Assembly: GCA_000158135.1 (NCBI GenBank)
Contig: DS999534.1
Location: forward strand, 17,048-65,511
DNA: 48,464 nucleotides
Origin: Rhodobacteraceae bacterium KLH11
Lineage (GTDB): Bacteria; Pseudomonadota; Alphaproteobacteria; Rhodobacterales; Rhodobacteraceae
Reading direction: 5' to 3'
The position numbers were made by a program, and so were the translations under genes. Shown here piece after piece: positions 1 to 7,091 of this stretch (positions are counted from its first letter, which is position 1; each line of letters opens with the position of its first letter). Below the pieces are notes generated by a model. The model was given only the letters and a program-made list of their open reading frames with translations. It searched no databases and was not told the origin of the DNA.

Positions 1-109
1 CGAAGCGCTGGGGGATATTTTTTAATAGACCATCACTATGATTTTGCCGCGTATAAAGCGTGGAAACTGACACGCTCGATGTTCCAAAACTCTGAAGGAA
101 GACAGAACC

Positions 110-187
110 ATGTTGCGTCTCTTATTGTTACTATCCCTCATGTCAGCCTTGGCTGCCTGTGATGTACCATTCGTACCCTTGATCTAG
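110..187 (+). CDS. small lipoprotein (25 aa)
   Basis: A 25-residue protein with a leucine-rich signal segment and a lipobox ending LAAC (Cys17), followed by a very short mature tail DVPFVPLI. It should be lipidated on the Cys and anchored in the inner or outer membrane. A purine-rich AGGAAG lies about 7 bases before the ATG and supports the start. Similar tiny lipoproteins with a DVPF tail are, from memory, widespread in Rhodobacterales and have no assigned function. It stands alone; the next recognisable sequence is a transposase remnant on the same strand. Its reality is well supported by lipobox plus RBS; its role is unknown. Confidence 0.6.
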   Translation: MLRLLLLLSLMSALAACDVPFVPLI

Positions 188-404
188 GCTGTCGTGTCTG
201 TGGGGCTTCTGCCGTAAACACCGTCCCTACCTGTTAGATCGAACGCAGACTGGGTGTTTCGTCCGTATCGGGTAACGCCCACTTTTACAATTGATACGTG
301 TACCGAAACTTTTCCTTTTTGGGATAGATTCCGGTAGAGGGCAGGAGACAGCCCTTACCAGACATAGCTGAGTGATCTGGTAGCTGCGAAGGCACAAGGC
401 TGCT
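188..404. other. intergenic, nothing recognised
   Basis: No open frame with a plausible start, no clear terminator and no repeat could be seen between the small lipoprotein and the IS66 remnant. Confidence 0.4.
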
Positions 405-578
405 TACAGCACTTTGCCGACGTTGGCCGCCTACACGCTGATCGAGACCGCCAAGCTCAACGGCGCCGACCCGCAGGCCTGGCTCGCCGAAACCCTCGCG
501 CGCATTCTGGACAGCAAGATCACCGCGCTCGACGACCTCATGCGGTGGAACCACCCGAGCGCCGCGTCGTCTGTGTAG
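405..578 (+). pseudogene. IS66-family transposase (TnpC), C-terminal remnant
   Basis: The frame ending at the TAG at 576-578 reads ...LAAYTLIETAKLNGADPQ and AWLAETLARILDSKITALDD, ending LMRWN plus a short tail. This is the typical end of IS66 TnpC (AAYTLIETAKLNG-DP-AWL). There is no start codon or DDE catalytic region upstream, so only about the last 55 residues survive. It is a mobile-element scar; tnpA and tnpB are not visible. The exact left limit of homology cannot be fixed without an alignment. Confidence 0.75.
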
Positions 579-602
579 TGTCCATCATCAATCATGGACA
601 CT
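577..602. repeat. perfect 9-bp inverted repeat after the IS66 remnant
   Basis: AGTGTCCAT (577-585) and its exact complement ATGGACACT (594-602) are separated by 8 bases. The left arm overlaps the transposase stop codon. A second stem-loop with nearly the same arms and the same 8-base spacer lies at 15550-15573. It could be an IS-end structure, a terminator-like hairpin without a T-run, or a small mobile palindrome. Confidence 0.6.
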
Positions 603-771
603 ATCCGATCCGGCGCTATCGCGACCCGGCCGAGCGATCAGACCGGACGCTCACTCTTCGCCGGAAACCCTCTTTCTGTGCCTCAAGACGATCAGCCAAT
701 ATGGAAGAATACAGCATTGCATCCAAAGCGTTCCCTTCACTGGCGCATTATTGGTTCGCACTAGCGACGTC

Positions 772-1980
772 TCAACTTTCTGACTGTAAGGTACCGTTGA
801 ACCAGCTGATTACGCCTGCCAACAAACCAAAACCAACAGACAGGTAGTATGCCTGAGTAAAACTGAAATACTCTGCCACAAAACCTCCTGAGGATGCTCC
901 AGCAACTGTACCAAGCCCAAGCCCAGTAGAAGTTAAGGCCAATGCCTCAGTGACACGTGCTGACGGAACGAGCCGCGTTGCTAAAGAAAACCCTGAACTT
1001 ATAGCCGGTGCAGCGCCAGCGCCAGCGAAGAAACAGAAGGTGATTTGCCACATTAGACTTAAGTTTCCACTGAGCAGGAGGGTAAAGAGAGTCATCACGG
1101 CTATGCCAAGAATAGACAATACCTCCGCCCTTAGCTTTGAGAGGTGCATGCCGAGAAACAAGGCCGTTAGCCCACTCCCAGTCGCCCATCCCGCCAATGC
1201 AAAACCAGCATTGACAGGCATGTCTATTTCCATGGCGCTGGCTACGAGAACAACTTCGATTGAGCCCAGCATGCCTCCCATTGCGACGAAAACTGCCAAG
1301 AGTGAAATGAAGCTTTTACTCAATAGACGTTGTGTAGACGCGTTCGGTGCATCGCCACAAGGTTCAGAAGGCCTCGGTGCAGCAAGAATGGAAAGACCGA
1401 CCCAGCCAAGCAAGGGTCCCATCGCCACCAGTACTAACGCATACGGGGTCTGTAACACTGCTATCGTCGTAACCAGTATAGGAGCTAAGGCAAAAACGGC
1501 TTCGTCCACTGCCGACTCAAACATAAACGCAGTGCGTTGCTTGCTCTCTTCCGGGTGTATGAATACCCATCTTGAGCGGACGACAGAGCCAACATCTAGC
1601 GAAAAGAATCCAATTGCGGCGCATGAGAGTAAGATCGGAATTGTGTTCGCTTCAAAGTGGCAGAGGGCAGCCAGTAACGCGTAAAGGAAAAATTGAACAA
1701 GGCCGTTGCGAAAAAGAACTCCGTTTTGCCCCTTTCGATCCATTATACGCGCCCAGACCGGAGCCAGGATCGCCGCAAACAATGCATAAACTGCTGAAGC
1801 AGACCCGGCTATCGCATACGAGCCAGTGCTTGCACTAACGGCTATAACAATAGCAACGCCTGCCGCGCCCACCGGCAACCTAGACAGAAACCCAAATCCC
1901 ATTTGCTTTCGAACATGTTCGCCACGCAACAGCTCAAAGTAGTTGAACGTACGCGATGAAACAGAGGCTTCACTAGGCAA
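772..1980 (-). CDS. MFS transporter (putative exporter)
   Basis: A 402-residue, strongly hydrophobic protein with about 12 predicted membrane segments. It has the loop-2/3 pattern WARIMDRKGQNG, which resembles the MFS motif A region (G-xxx-DR-GR/K), and Gly/Ala-rich helices in the C-terminal half (AGAGAAPAISSGFS, TSTGLGLGTVAGASSGG). It probably moves a small molecule across the inner membrane. Its start overlaps the end of the upstream radical SAM gene by 8 bases, so the two are cotranscribed and probably translationally coupled, which suggests export of the radical SAM product. Base composition is clearly lower in GC than the conjugation genes, consistent with separate acquisition. The substrate is unknown. 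Confidence 0.8.
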   Translation of the reverse strand: MPSEASVSSRTFNYFELLRGEHVRKQMGFGFLSRLPVGAAGVAIVIAVSASTGSYAIAGSASAVYALFAAILAPVWARIMDRKGQNGVLFRNGLVQFFLYALLAALCHFEANTIPILLSCAAIGFFSLDVGSVVRSRWVFIHPEESKQRTAFMFESAVDEAVFALAPILVTTIAVLQTPYALVLVAMGPLLGWVGLSILAAPRPSEPCGDAPNASTQRLLSKSFISLLAVFVAMGGMLGSIEVVLVASAMEIDMPVNAGFALAGWATGSGLTALFLGMHLSKLRAEVLSILGIAVMTLFTLLLSGNLSLMWQITFCFFAGAGAAPAISSGFSLATRLVPSARVTEALALTSTGLGLGTVAGASSGGFVAEYFSFTQAYYLSVGFGLLAGVISWFNGTLQSES

Positions 1981-3916
1981 TTTGTGTTGCCTCGGTCACT
2001 TGGTCAAACTCGACTACTTCCGCCACAAAATGTACCGTTTCCTCATGGTTTGTTGATCGTACAAAAGTCTCAAAGCCTTGCTTGAACCGAAGCGCTACAA
2101 CGGTCTTTTTTGGTTGAAGGACCTCGTCGATTGGTATGCTGATTTGCTTGGAAACTGCGCCGAGCAAAGTGGGTATGTCAAAGTCATACTGAGTCTCCAA
2201 CAGCCAGTGCCTTCCGCGGACATCTACTCTTTCCTGAACGCTCTTGTATTCACGGGTGTGTGGGTCGACAACGGGTCGTGTGTCCAAGTCGAACGCTAGC
2301 AACGCAGAAAAAACATCCAGTAATTCAAAACCTATCCGGGAGGGACCCAGTGATCGTAACCACTCGTGTGCAAGTATATCGAACTGTGGGTCTGTGAAGC
2401 AAACTTCGAGTATTGGTGCCAAACTATCCGGGTCAGCAATAGATTTTTCTGCCGCATTTTTCATACGGGCTGCTACTTCTAAATCGCTTGTTTCTACATA
2501 GCCTGCGAACGAAAGAATAATTTCCGATTGTTTGAAATTAAGAAGTGCGCGAGCCACGGGATATAAGTTTCTGAATACTAGATTTTCAGCAAGTAGACGC
2601 GCCCAGAAAATAAAGCGCCAAGCTTCCGAGTGCTCAGTTAAGTCTGCAGAATCGTTAGAAAGGACATAGTCAAAATCGTCGTTCACCCCCTTGATAGTCT
2701 TAAATCCATACTTCTCAGGATTGTCTCCATAGTCGGTATTGGGTAGTAGTAACATAGGATACGTCGCTATTCGCGAAACATATTCGGAAAGCTCGTCGTA
2801 TCCATTGAGAAACGATTCCAAAGTTTCTCCGGGTGCACCCCAGATCAATTCTGCATATACATCAAGGTTTTGCTCTTGTAACCATAGTGCCAACTCTTTC
2901 CAGTCGTTGATTTTCATGTTTTTGCGGTTCATTTGATCCAGGGCATTTTCGTTAAGCGTTTGCAAAGCAATGGTGAATGAACTTTGCAGTCCAGCTTTGT
3001 TCATGCGCTGAACGATTTCATAAAACATGGCGTTTTTGTTCTTGGCCCAAGATGTTTCCAATGCGTGCGGGCGACCATATCGCTCCTTCAGCTCAATCAA
3101 CAGTTCCACAAACTCTAGATCCTGCCTCAACATGCCGAAGTTTGCATCGCACAAGACCAGCGTCTCAGCACCAGCGCGCACTAGTTCAGTCGTCTCTGCG
3201 CGGAGTCGATCCATTGAAAACGCACGGATTTTCTGTCCTGTTGCACCACCCCAATAACAAAATGAGCATTGGTAAGGACAACCCCTGTTGGTTTCAATTA
3301 GCGCAACATCGTAGCGAAAAGCTCCACGATGGTCAGTTAGGGGTATGGTACCATTAAGGATGGGCGATGGTATTGTATCAAGGTCCACAATGCGCGCGCG
3401 AGGAGCTGTGGTCTCAACTTCGCCATCCGTCCCCACAAAAGAGATACCGTCAACGCCATTCAGTGGTAAGCTATTGACGTGCGCATGCAGGATATCTGCG
3501 ATGGTAAATTCACCCTCGCCGTTGACAATAATATCAACGTCGTGCGTTTCAGTGAAAACTTTTGCAGCTTGATTGGACACATGGTTACCCCCGAAAACAA
3601 TTAGACATCTGTCATTATACTGTTTTAACGTCCTAGCGACGTTAATGAATTGTTTGTAGTTCCAACCTAAAACGGAAAACCCTACGACATCTGGCACGCC
3701 TTTTGATATGATATCAAGTGCCATTTCGAGTGGAGATAATTTCCCTTGGAAGTTTTTTACTTTTGCACTACATTTTCCATGGAGACGCTCGTCGCTATTT
3801 ATGCATGAGACAACGTAGCCAGCGGCAAGTGGCATTGACTCTTTTTCCATATGCCAAACACTTTGCTGAACAATTGCACACTGCAAAATATCTGGGCCCT
3901 GAATTATCAAATCCAT
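1973..3916 (-). CDS. B12-binding-domain radical SAM enzyme
   Basis: A 647-residue protein. Residues about 60-150 look like a cobalamin-binding Rossmann fold (PDVVGFSVLGWNYKQF, IVFGGNH, DIIVNGEGE). The [4Fe-4S] motif CPYQCSFC has Cys213, Cys217 and Cys220, followed by YWGG. Later TIM-barrel elements follow (LVLCDANFGM, IALQTLNENAL, LIWGAPGET) and a long C-terminal region without recognised motifs. This is the class B architecture used by methylcobalamin-dependent methyltransferases and related enzymes; the CSFCYWGGA stretch recalls the KedN5-like group, but that is from memory. The start is supported by GGAGA five bases before the ATG. It forms an operon with the downstream MFS gene. Substrate unknown; a natural-product or small-molecule modification is inferred. 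Confidence 0.85.
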   Translation of the reverse strand: MDLIIQGPDILQCAIVQQSVWHMEKESMPLAAGYVVSCINSDERLHGKCSAKVKNFQGKLSPLEMALDIISKGVPDVVGFSVLGWNYKQFINVARTLKQYNDRCLIVFGGNHVSNQAAKVFTETHDVDIIVNGEGEFTIADILHAHVNSLPLNGVDGISFVGTDGEVETTAPRARIVDLDTIPSPILNGTIPLTDHRGAFRYDVALIETNRGCPYQCSFCYWGGATGQKIRAFSMDRLRAETTELVRAGAETLVLCDANFGMLRQDLEFVELLIELKERYGRPHALETSWAKNKNAMFYEIVQRMNKAGLQSSFTIALQTLNENALDQMNRKNMKINDWKELALWLQEQNLDVYAELIWGAPGETLESFLNGYDELSEYVSRIATYPMLLLPNTDYGDNPEKYGFKTIKGVNDDFDYVLSNDSADLTEHSEAWRFIFWARLLAENLVFRNLYPVARALLNFKQSEIILSFAGYVETSDLEVAARMKNAAEKSIADPDSLAPILEVCFTDPQFDILAHEWLRSLGPSRIGFELLDVFSALLAFDLDTRPVVDPHTREYKSVQERVDVRGRHWLLETQYDFDIPTLLGAVSKQISIPIDEVLQPKKTVVALRFKQGFETFVRSTNHEETVHFVAEVVEFDQVTEATQIA

Positions 3917-4166
3917 TTATTTCTCCGCTGACCGTTGGATTATCGCTACACGAGCACGAGCGCCCACCCTGCGAATATTCTACCTTAGATTGCATAGTAG
4001 ATTGATGGAACGAATTATCACCTAGCGAAACTCTAAAAGGTGTTTGCTTCCTCAGTCTATGAGTTCTATGGTGCATTTTTCGGCGAGAGCTCGCCGAAAT
4101 TTGAATGTGTGGCGTATTGATGAAGCATGGAAACGCTGGTTCAATGTGGTTCTCAAGACACGTTGA

Positions 4167-4721
4167 GCCAGCGGTGCCATCCAAAACAATTGGCACATCA
4201 TTGATTCCATGCAGAACCACTGAAACCGTTGCGGTGCTGTCCTCGCCATTGTCGTCAGCCACCGTATAGGTGAATGTATCCGTCAGGGTCTGGCCCTCTG
4301 CCAAAGCCTGAACAGCATCTGCACCGGTTGGATCATAGCTGATCGTCCCGTCGGAGTTCAGCGTCAGGGTAGCGCCATGCGTACTTGTTGCGGACACATC
4401 TGTCACCGTGAGTGCATCCCCGTCGACATCACTGTCATTGGCAAGAAGCGTGGCTGTATCAATCAAACTGACAGCATCTTCTGTGACAAGATTGGGGTTT
4501 TGAGCAATACCATTCGCATCAAAAACGCCGGCCTTGATGACACTACTGGACGTATCGCCTTGCTGCTGGCCATCAGACTCCCAAGTGACGACGAAATGGC
4601 CATTGTCCAGGGCTGTAATGCTCGGGAAATCTTGACGGCCATTGGCAAACTCATTGACCAGGAACTCACTGACGCCAACAAAATCATGACCTGCGGCAGG
4701 TGAGGTGTTCATAACGGTCAT
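4167..4721 (-). pseudogene. truncated VCBS/cadherin-type surface protein, N-terminal part
   Basis: The frame opens with an N-terminal segment and then LDNGHFVVTWESDGQQQGD, followed by a typical VCBS/tandem Ig-like module: LLANDSDVDGDALTVTDVSA, LNSDGTISYDPTGADA, TFTYTVADDNGEDSTATVSV and INDVP. Such modules normally belong to adhesins of many hundreds to thousands of residues. Here, after about residue 185, the frame runs on to 3795 as sequence with no family resemblance, and its end overlaps the radical SAM gene. The protein also jumps from the N-terminal domain to one VCBS unit, suggesting internal deletion. I regard it as a decayed adhesin start; it could still make a short secreted fragment. 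Confidence 0.65.
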
Positions 4722-5480
4722 TGCGATCTCTAATTCAAGCTGGTGAGCAGCGAAAAACTGTTGCTACTGTCCCAACCGAAGTTTCAAGGTTTTGCTGTTG
4801 TGATTGCCCGCAAATGCTGCGGCCACTCAAATCGATTCTCGACCGACAGTGGAACCGGATCGCTGAATTGGAAAATACCGGGATTCTATATTTGAATATA
4901 TATCGGCTATGGTGAGGCCTGCGCCTGTTAGGCTGTCATTTTGTCAACATGGCCTAACCAAGCAGTGGCTCAGCCGCAGCGAAGCTCTTTCGCTCCCGCT
5001 CACCCGCCATTTGGCACTTGAATTTGAGTGTCCGCAACATGCGCCTTGCGACTAGGTGCGCGAGCGAAATTCAAAATGACGACGAAGGTCTGGTCACGGC
5101 TCAAACTGCTATCTTTGGTGTGACGACTGCATCGAGTTTCTCTCGGGTGTTCAGTCTCAACAAGATTTGCTGCACAGTTCGAATTGGGGTGGATCTAGCC
5201 CTCTACCACCCGTTCCACTTCACTTTCATTTATTACAGCAGAGTTTTTGCGCGGACTTCCTTGCATCGCGCCTGGCTTTGCGGCTGGGATGGGTTCTTTT
5301 CAGAGAACGGCGAAGACTATTGGCCAGCAAATCCTAATCCGGGAACTCGCTGATCTGGCGGCTTTTGCAAAAGATCGGTGGAGATCCGCGCATGCGCGCG
5401 GCTCACATGGATTTATTGACAGGGCAGGGCACACGGGCACGCCCGCTTAGCCCCGCCCAAGCATTATCATGATTGACTGA
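4722..5480. other. non-coding stretch, no gene recognised
   Basis: Several short frames exist but none has a family resemblance or good RBS. The base composition shifts from AT-rich near 4850 to more GC-rich by 5300, consistent with a junction between segments of different origin. Confidence 0.4.
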
Positions 5481-5684
5481 GCAGACCGCTGGGGCGGTCT
5501 GGCCGGGCAGGTCATTCATGGCAATAGCATCAGCTTGGAAACCTACTCTGGTGCATACACCGCCGCGGCGCCGGTGTTCTTTACCGCCAATGGCGATCCG
5601 TTTGCCAAGCAGCGCGCCGAGCGCCAGGCACAAGCCCGGGCGGAGGCTGAACAGGCCGTACAAGACGAGGCGCAACGCAAATAA
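5481..5684 (+). pseudogene. C-terminal fragment of an unidentified protein
   Basis: An open frame with no start codon begins after an in-frame TGA at 5478 and ends with TAA at 5682-5684. It reads ...GQVIHGNSISLETYSGAY, then TAAAPVFFTANGDPFAKQRA and an Ala/Arg/Gln/Glu-rich helix ending DEAQRK. Amino acid use is coding-like (amphipathic Ala/Arg/Glu helix at the end) and GC-rich at third positions. I do not recognise the family. It may be the tail of a phage or plasmid gene cut by a rearrangement, in keeping with the other fragments nearby. Confidence 0.35.
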
Positions 5685-5751
5685 CGCATCAAAGCGCTAG
5701 GCGACGGCCGGGCAATCAAAGGGGAACAGCTCATCCTCTTTTGAGGCTGAG

Positions 5752-5985
5752 TCAAATCTCGTCTATCAGTTTTGACATGTCCGGATAGCCGACCCCGCAA
5801 CGATCGTGCAGCGCCAGGCCGCCCTGTTCGCGCGGGCAATCCTTGGCGATGATCCTGAGCGCGGCGGGCAGGGGAGTGCCCGCGCCGACCAATTCCAAAA
5901 ATTGCTTTTTCGAATACTTTCCAAACCGACCGCATGTCTCGCAGTCGATCCGGACGGTATCGAACGGATAATCCCAAACCCTCAC
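5752..5985 (-). CDS. small Cys-rich conserved protein (zinc-ribbon-like)
   Basis: About 77 residues from a GTG start at 5985 (preceded by GGGGG seven bases upstream); a longer TTG start at 6024 gives 90 residues. The sequence VRVWDYPFDTVRIDCETCGR has a CxxC, followed by FGKYSKKQFLELVGAGTPLP and IAKDCPREQ...DRCGV, giving four cysteines that could bind one zinc. From memory this is a recurrent hypothetical protein on alphaproteobacterial plasmids and genomic islands. It lies just left of the candidate oriT and points away from the mob genes. Function unknown; DNA or protein binding is possible. Confidence 0.7.
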   Translation of the reverse strand: MRVWDYPFDTVRIDCETCGRFGKYSKKQFLELVGAGTPLPAALRIIAKDCPREQGGLALHDRCGVGYPDMSKLIDEI

Positions 5986-6112
5986 CAGCTGACCCCCGTC
6001 GGCGGTTTTTGCGCGCGGCCTCAAACCCGCGTTGCTGCGTTTCGTAGCACTATACCGAAGCTCTCAGCCCGCGGGTAGGTCAGAGGGGCGTGCTGTCCTA
6101 TCCGCTTGCGAA

Positions 6113-6229
6113 GGCTGGGGGTTATCCAGTCGGGCCAATTTCAACCTTGGGCGAAATTGGTCTGACCTTGCAGGCTGTAAGCGGAGACCGTCAATCGTCG
6201 GAGCGTCAGCCTGTGGGTAACCCCCAGCC
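6113..6229. repeat. long inverted repeat in the mob upstream region
   Basis: GGCTGGGGGTTATCC at 6113-6127 and GGGTAACCCCCAGCC at 6215-6229 are complementary at 14 of 15 positions and enclose about 87 bases. The enclosed segment itself has a small AATTTC/GAAATT inverted repeat near 6137-6158. Its position between the conserved protein and the relaxosome genes suggests a part in oriT structure or in control of mob transcription. Confidence 0.6.
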
Positions 6230-6256
6230 CGGTCGCCGTGCGACCGCCCGATCCTG
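6230..6256 (+). other. oriT: candidate origin of transfer (hairpin plus nic-like site)
   Basis: A 7-bp stem (CGGTCGC 6230-6236, GCGACCG 6240-6246) with a 3-base loop is followed four bases later by ATCCTG (6251-6256). MOBP systems such as IncP nick at a core close to (T)ATCCTG a few bases 3' of an inverted repeat, and VirD2-like relaxases belong to this broad group. It lies about 400 bases upstream of the RHH and relaxase genes, the usual oriT position. This is a positional and motif-based guess; nicking was not shown. Confidence 0.4.
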
Positions 6257-6370
6257 ACGCCGAGGCGGGGTTACCGGGTTGGGCTTTTGGTGCCGCTGTC
6301 CCACAGGGCAAGAAGCCCTGCAGGCCACCGGCCGGCGCTGCCGCGGGCGGGCCGCAAGGCGGCCCGAAAT

Positions 6371-6388
6371 GCGCGCGCTGAGGCGCGC
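6371..6388. repeat. GC hairpin GCGCGC-N6-GCGCGC
   Basis: Self-complementary 6-bp arms at 6371-6376 and 6383-6388 flank a 6-base loop, with an AT-richer stretch directly to the right. It may be a further structural element of the transfer origin region; no T-run follows, so a terminator is unlikely. Confidence 0.4.
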
Positions 6389-6671
6389 GGATATTGCCAT
6401 ATTGAACTCTAACGTGCCGGCCATGAGACAGGCGCTGTCCGGGCCACTCACAAATAAATGTGAGCGTCCCTGCGCCAGTCCGCCGGCACCCGCGCCTGTT
6501 TGAGAAAAAGGGACGGAACCCTTTTTCCGGCGCGGAAATTGCCACCAGATCGCGAAATTACTCCGACGCATATCCTCGGACAACGGGTCCTCGGATTCGC
6601 ATCGGTTCGCTCTTGGTGAGTGGCAAGATTAGGTGCTTGTAATACAAAATTTACGCTGTTATAATTTTGAT

Positions 6672-7091
6672 ATGAGCAAGACCGCCGATTCCACCGTGTT
6701 CTCCGTCCGCCTCCAGTCTGATGCCTTGGCCAAGCTGGACAAGGCCTGGCGCTCTCTCGGTCTGCGCAGCCGCAACCAGGTTATCCACCGTCTGATCTAT
6801 AGATTGCTCGGATACCTCGATCCGGACCCCGAAGTGGTGGACCTCTGGTGGAAGCATCTGAGCCAGATCCAGGGCGGCTACAATAACCTCAACCAGATCG
6901 CGAAATCCGCCAAGAAGGGAACAGTGATCTGGACAGACGATGACCGCCGCGATGTCGCAAATCTGCATCGCGCTATCATCCAACATCGCCGGGATCTGAA
7001 GGCGCTGATCACCGCCGCACAGAGTGGCCGGGAACCTGAATCTGTCATCCGTCGGTTGCTTCAGGACGAGTACAAAGGCGATGCCGCATGA
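6672..7091 (+). CDS. ribbon-helix-helix relaxosome accessory protein (MobC/VirD1-like)
   Basis: 139 residues from the ATG at 6672 (an upstream in-frame ATG at 6633 is less likely). Residues about 9-45 (TVFSVRLQSDALAKLDKAWR and SLGLRSRNQVIHRLI) fit a ribbon-helix-helix DNA-binding domain. A helical C-terminal part follows with the QIQGGYNNLNQIAK pattern typical of MobC/relaxosome proteins, and a final Arg-rich helix. Such proteins bind oriT and help the relaxase open the DNA. The stop codon overlaps the relaxase start as ATGA, so the two are coupled. An AT-rich stretch just upstream (6645-6670) may carry the promoter, possibly autoregulated by this RHH protein. Confidence 0.8.
   Translation: MSKTADSTVFSVRLQSDALAKLDKAWRSLGLRSRNQVIHRLIYRLLGYLDPDPEVVDLWWKHLSQIQGGYNNLNQIAKSAKKGTVIWTDDDRRDVANLHRAIIQHRRDLKALITAAQSGREPESVIRRLLQDEYKGDAA

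Noticed and set aside
950..1684. 244-codon plus-strand frame opposite the MFS gene
   Set aside because: Antisense shadow; the minus frame has clear membrane-protein composition and an operon partner.
3880..4080. Possible Cys-rich precursor peptide before the radical SAM gene (minus strand, starts MHHRTHRLRK)
   Set aside because: No RBS, the frame is just the tail of the VCBS remnant and its Cys-rich end lies within the radical SAM coding sequence, so it is probably a shadow.
5018..5450. Plus-strand frames of 111 and 67 codons
   Set aside because: No resemblance to a family, no start signals, and composition changes within the frames.
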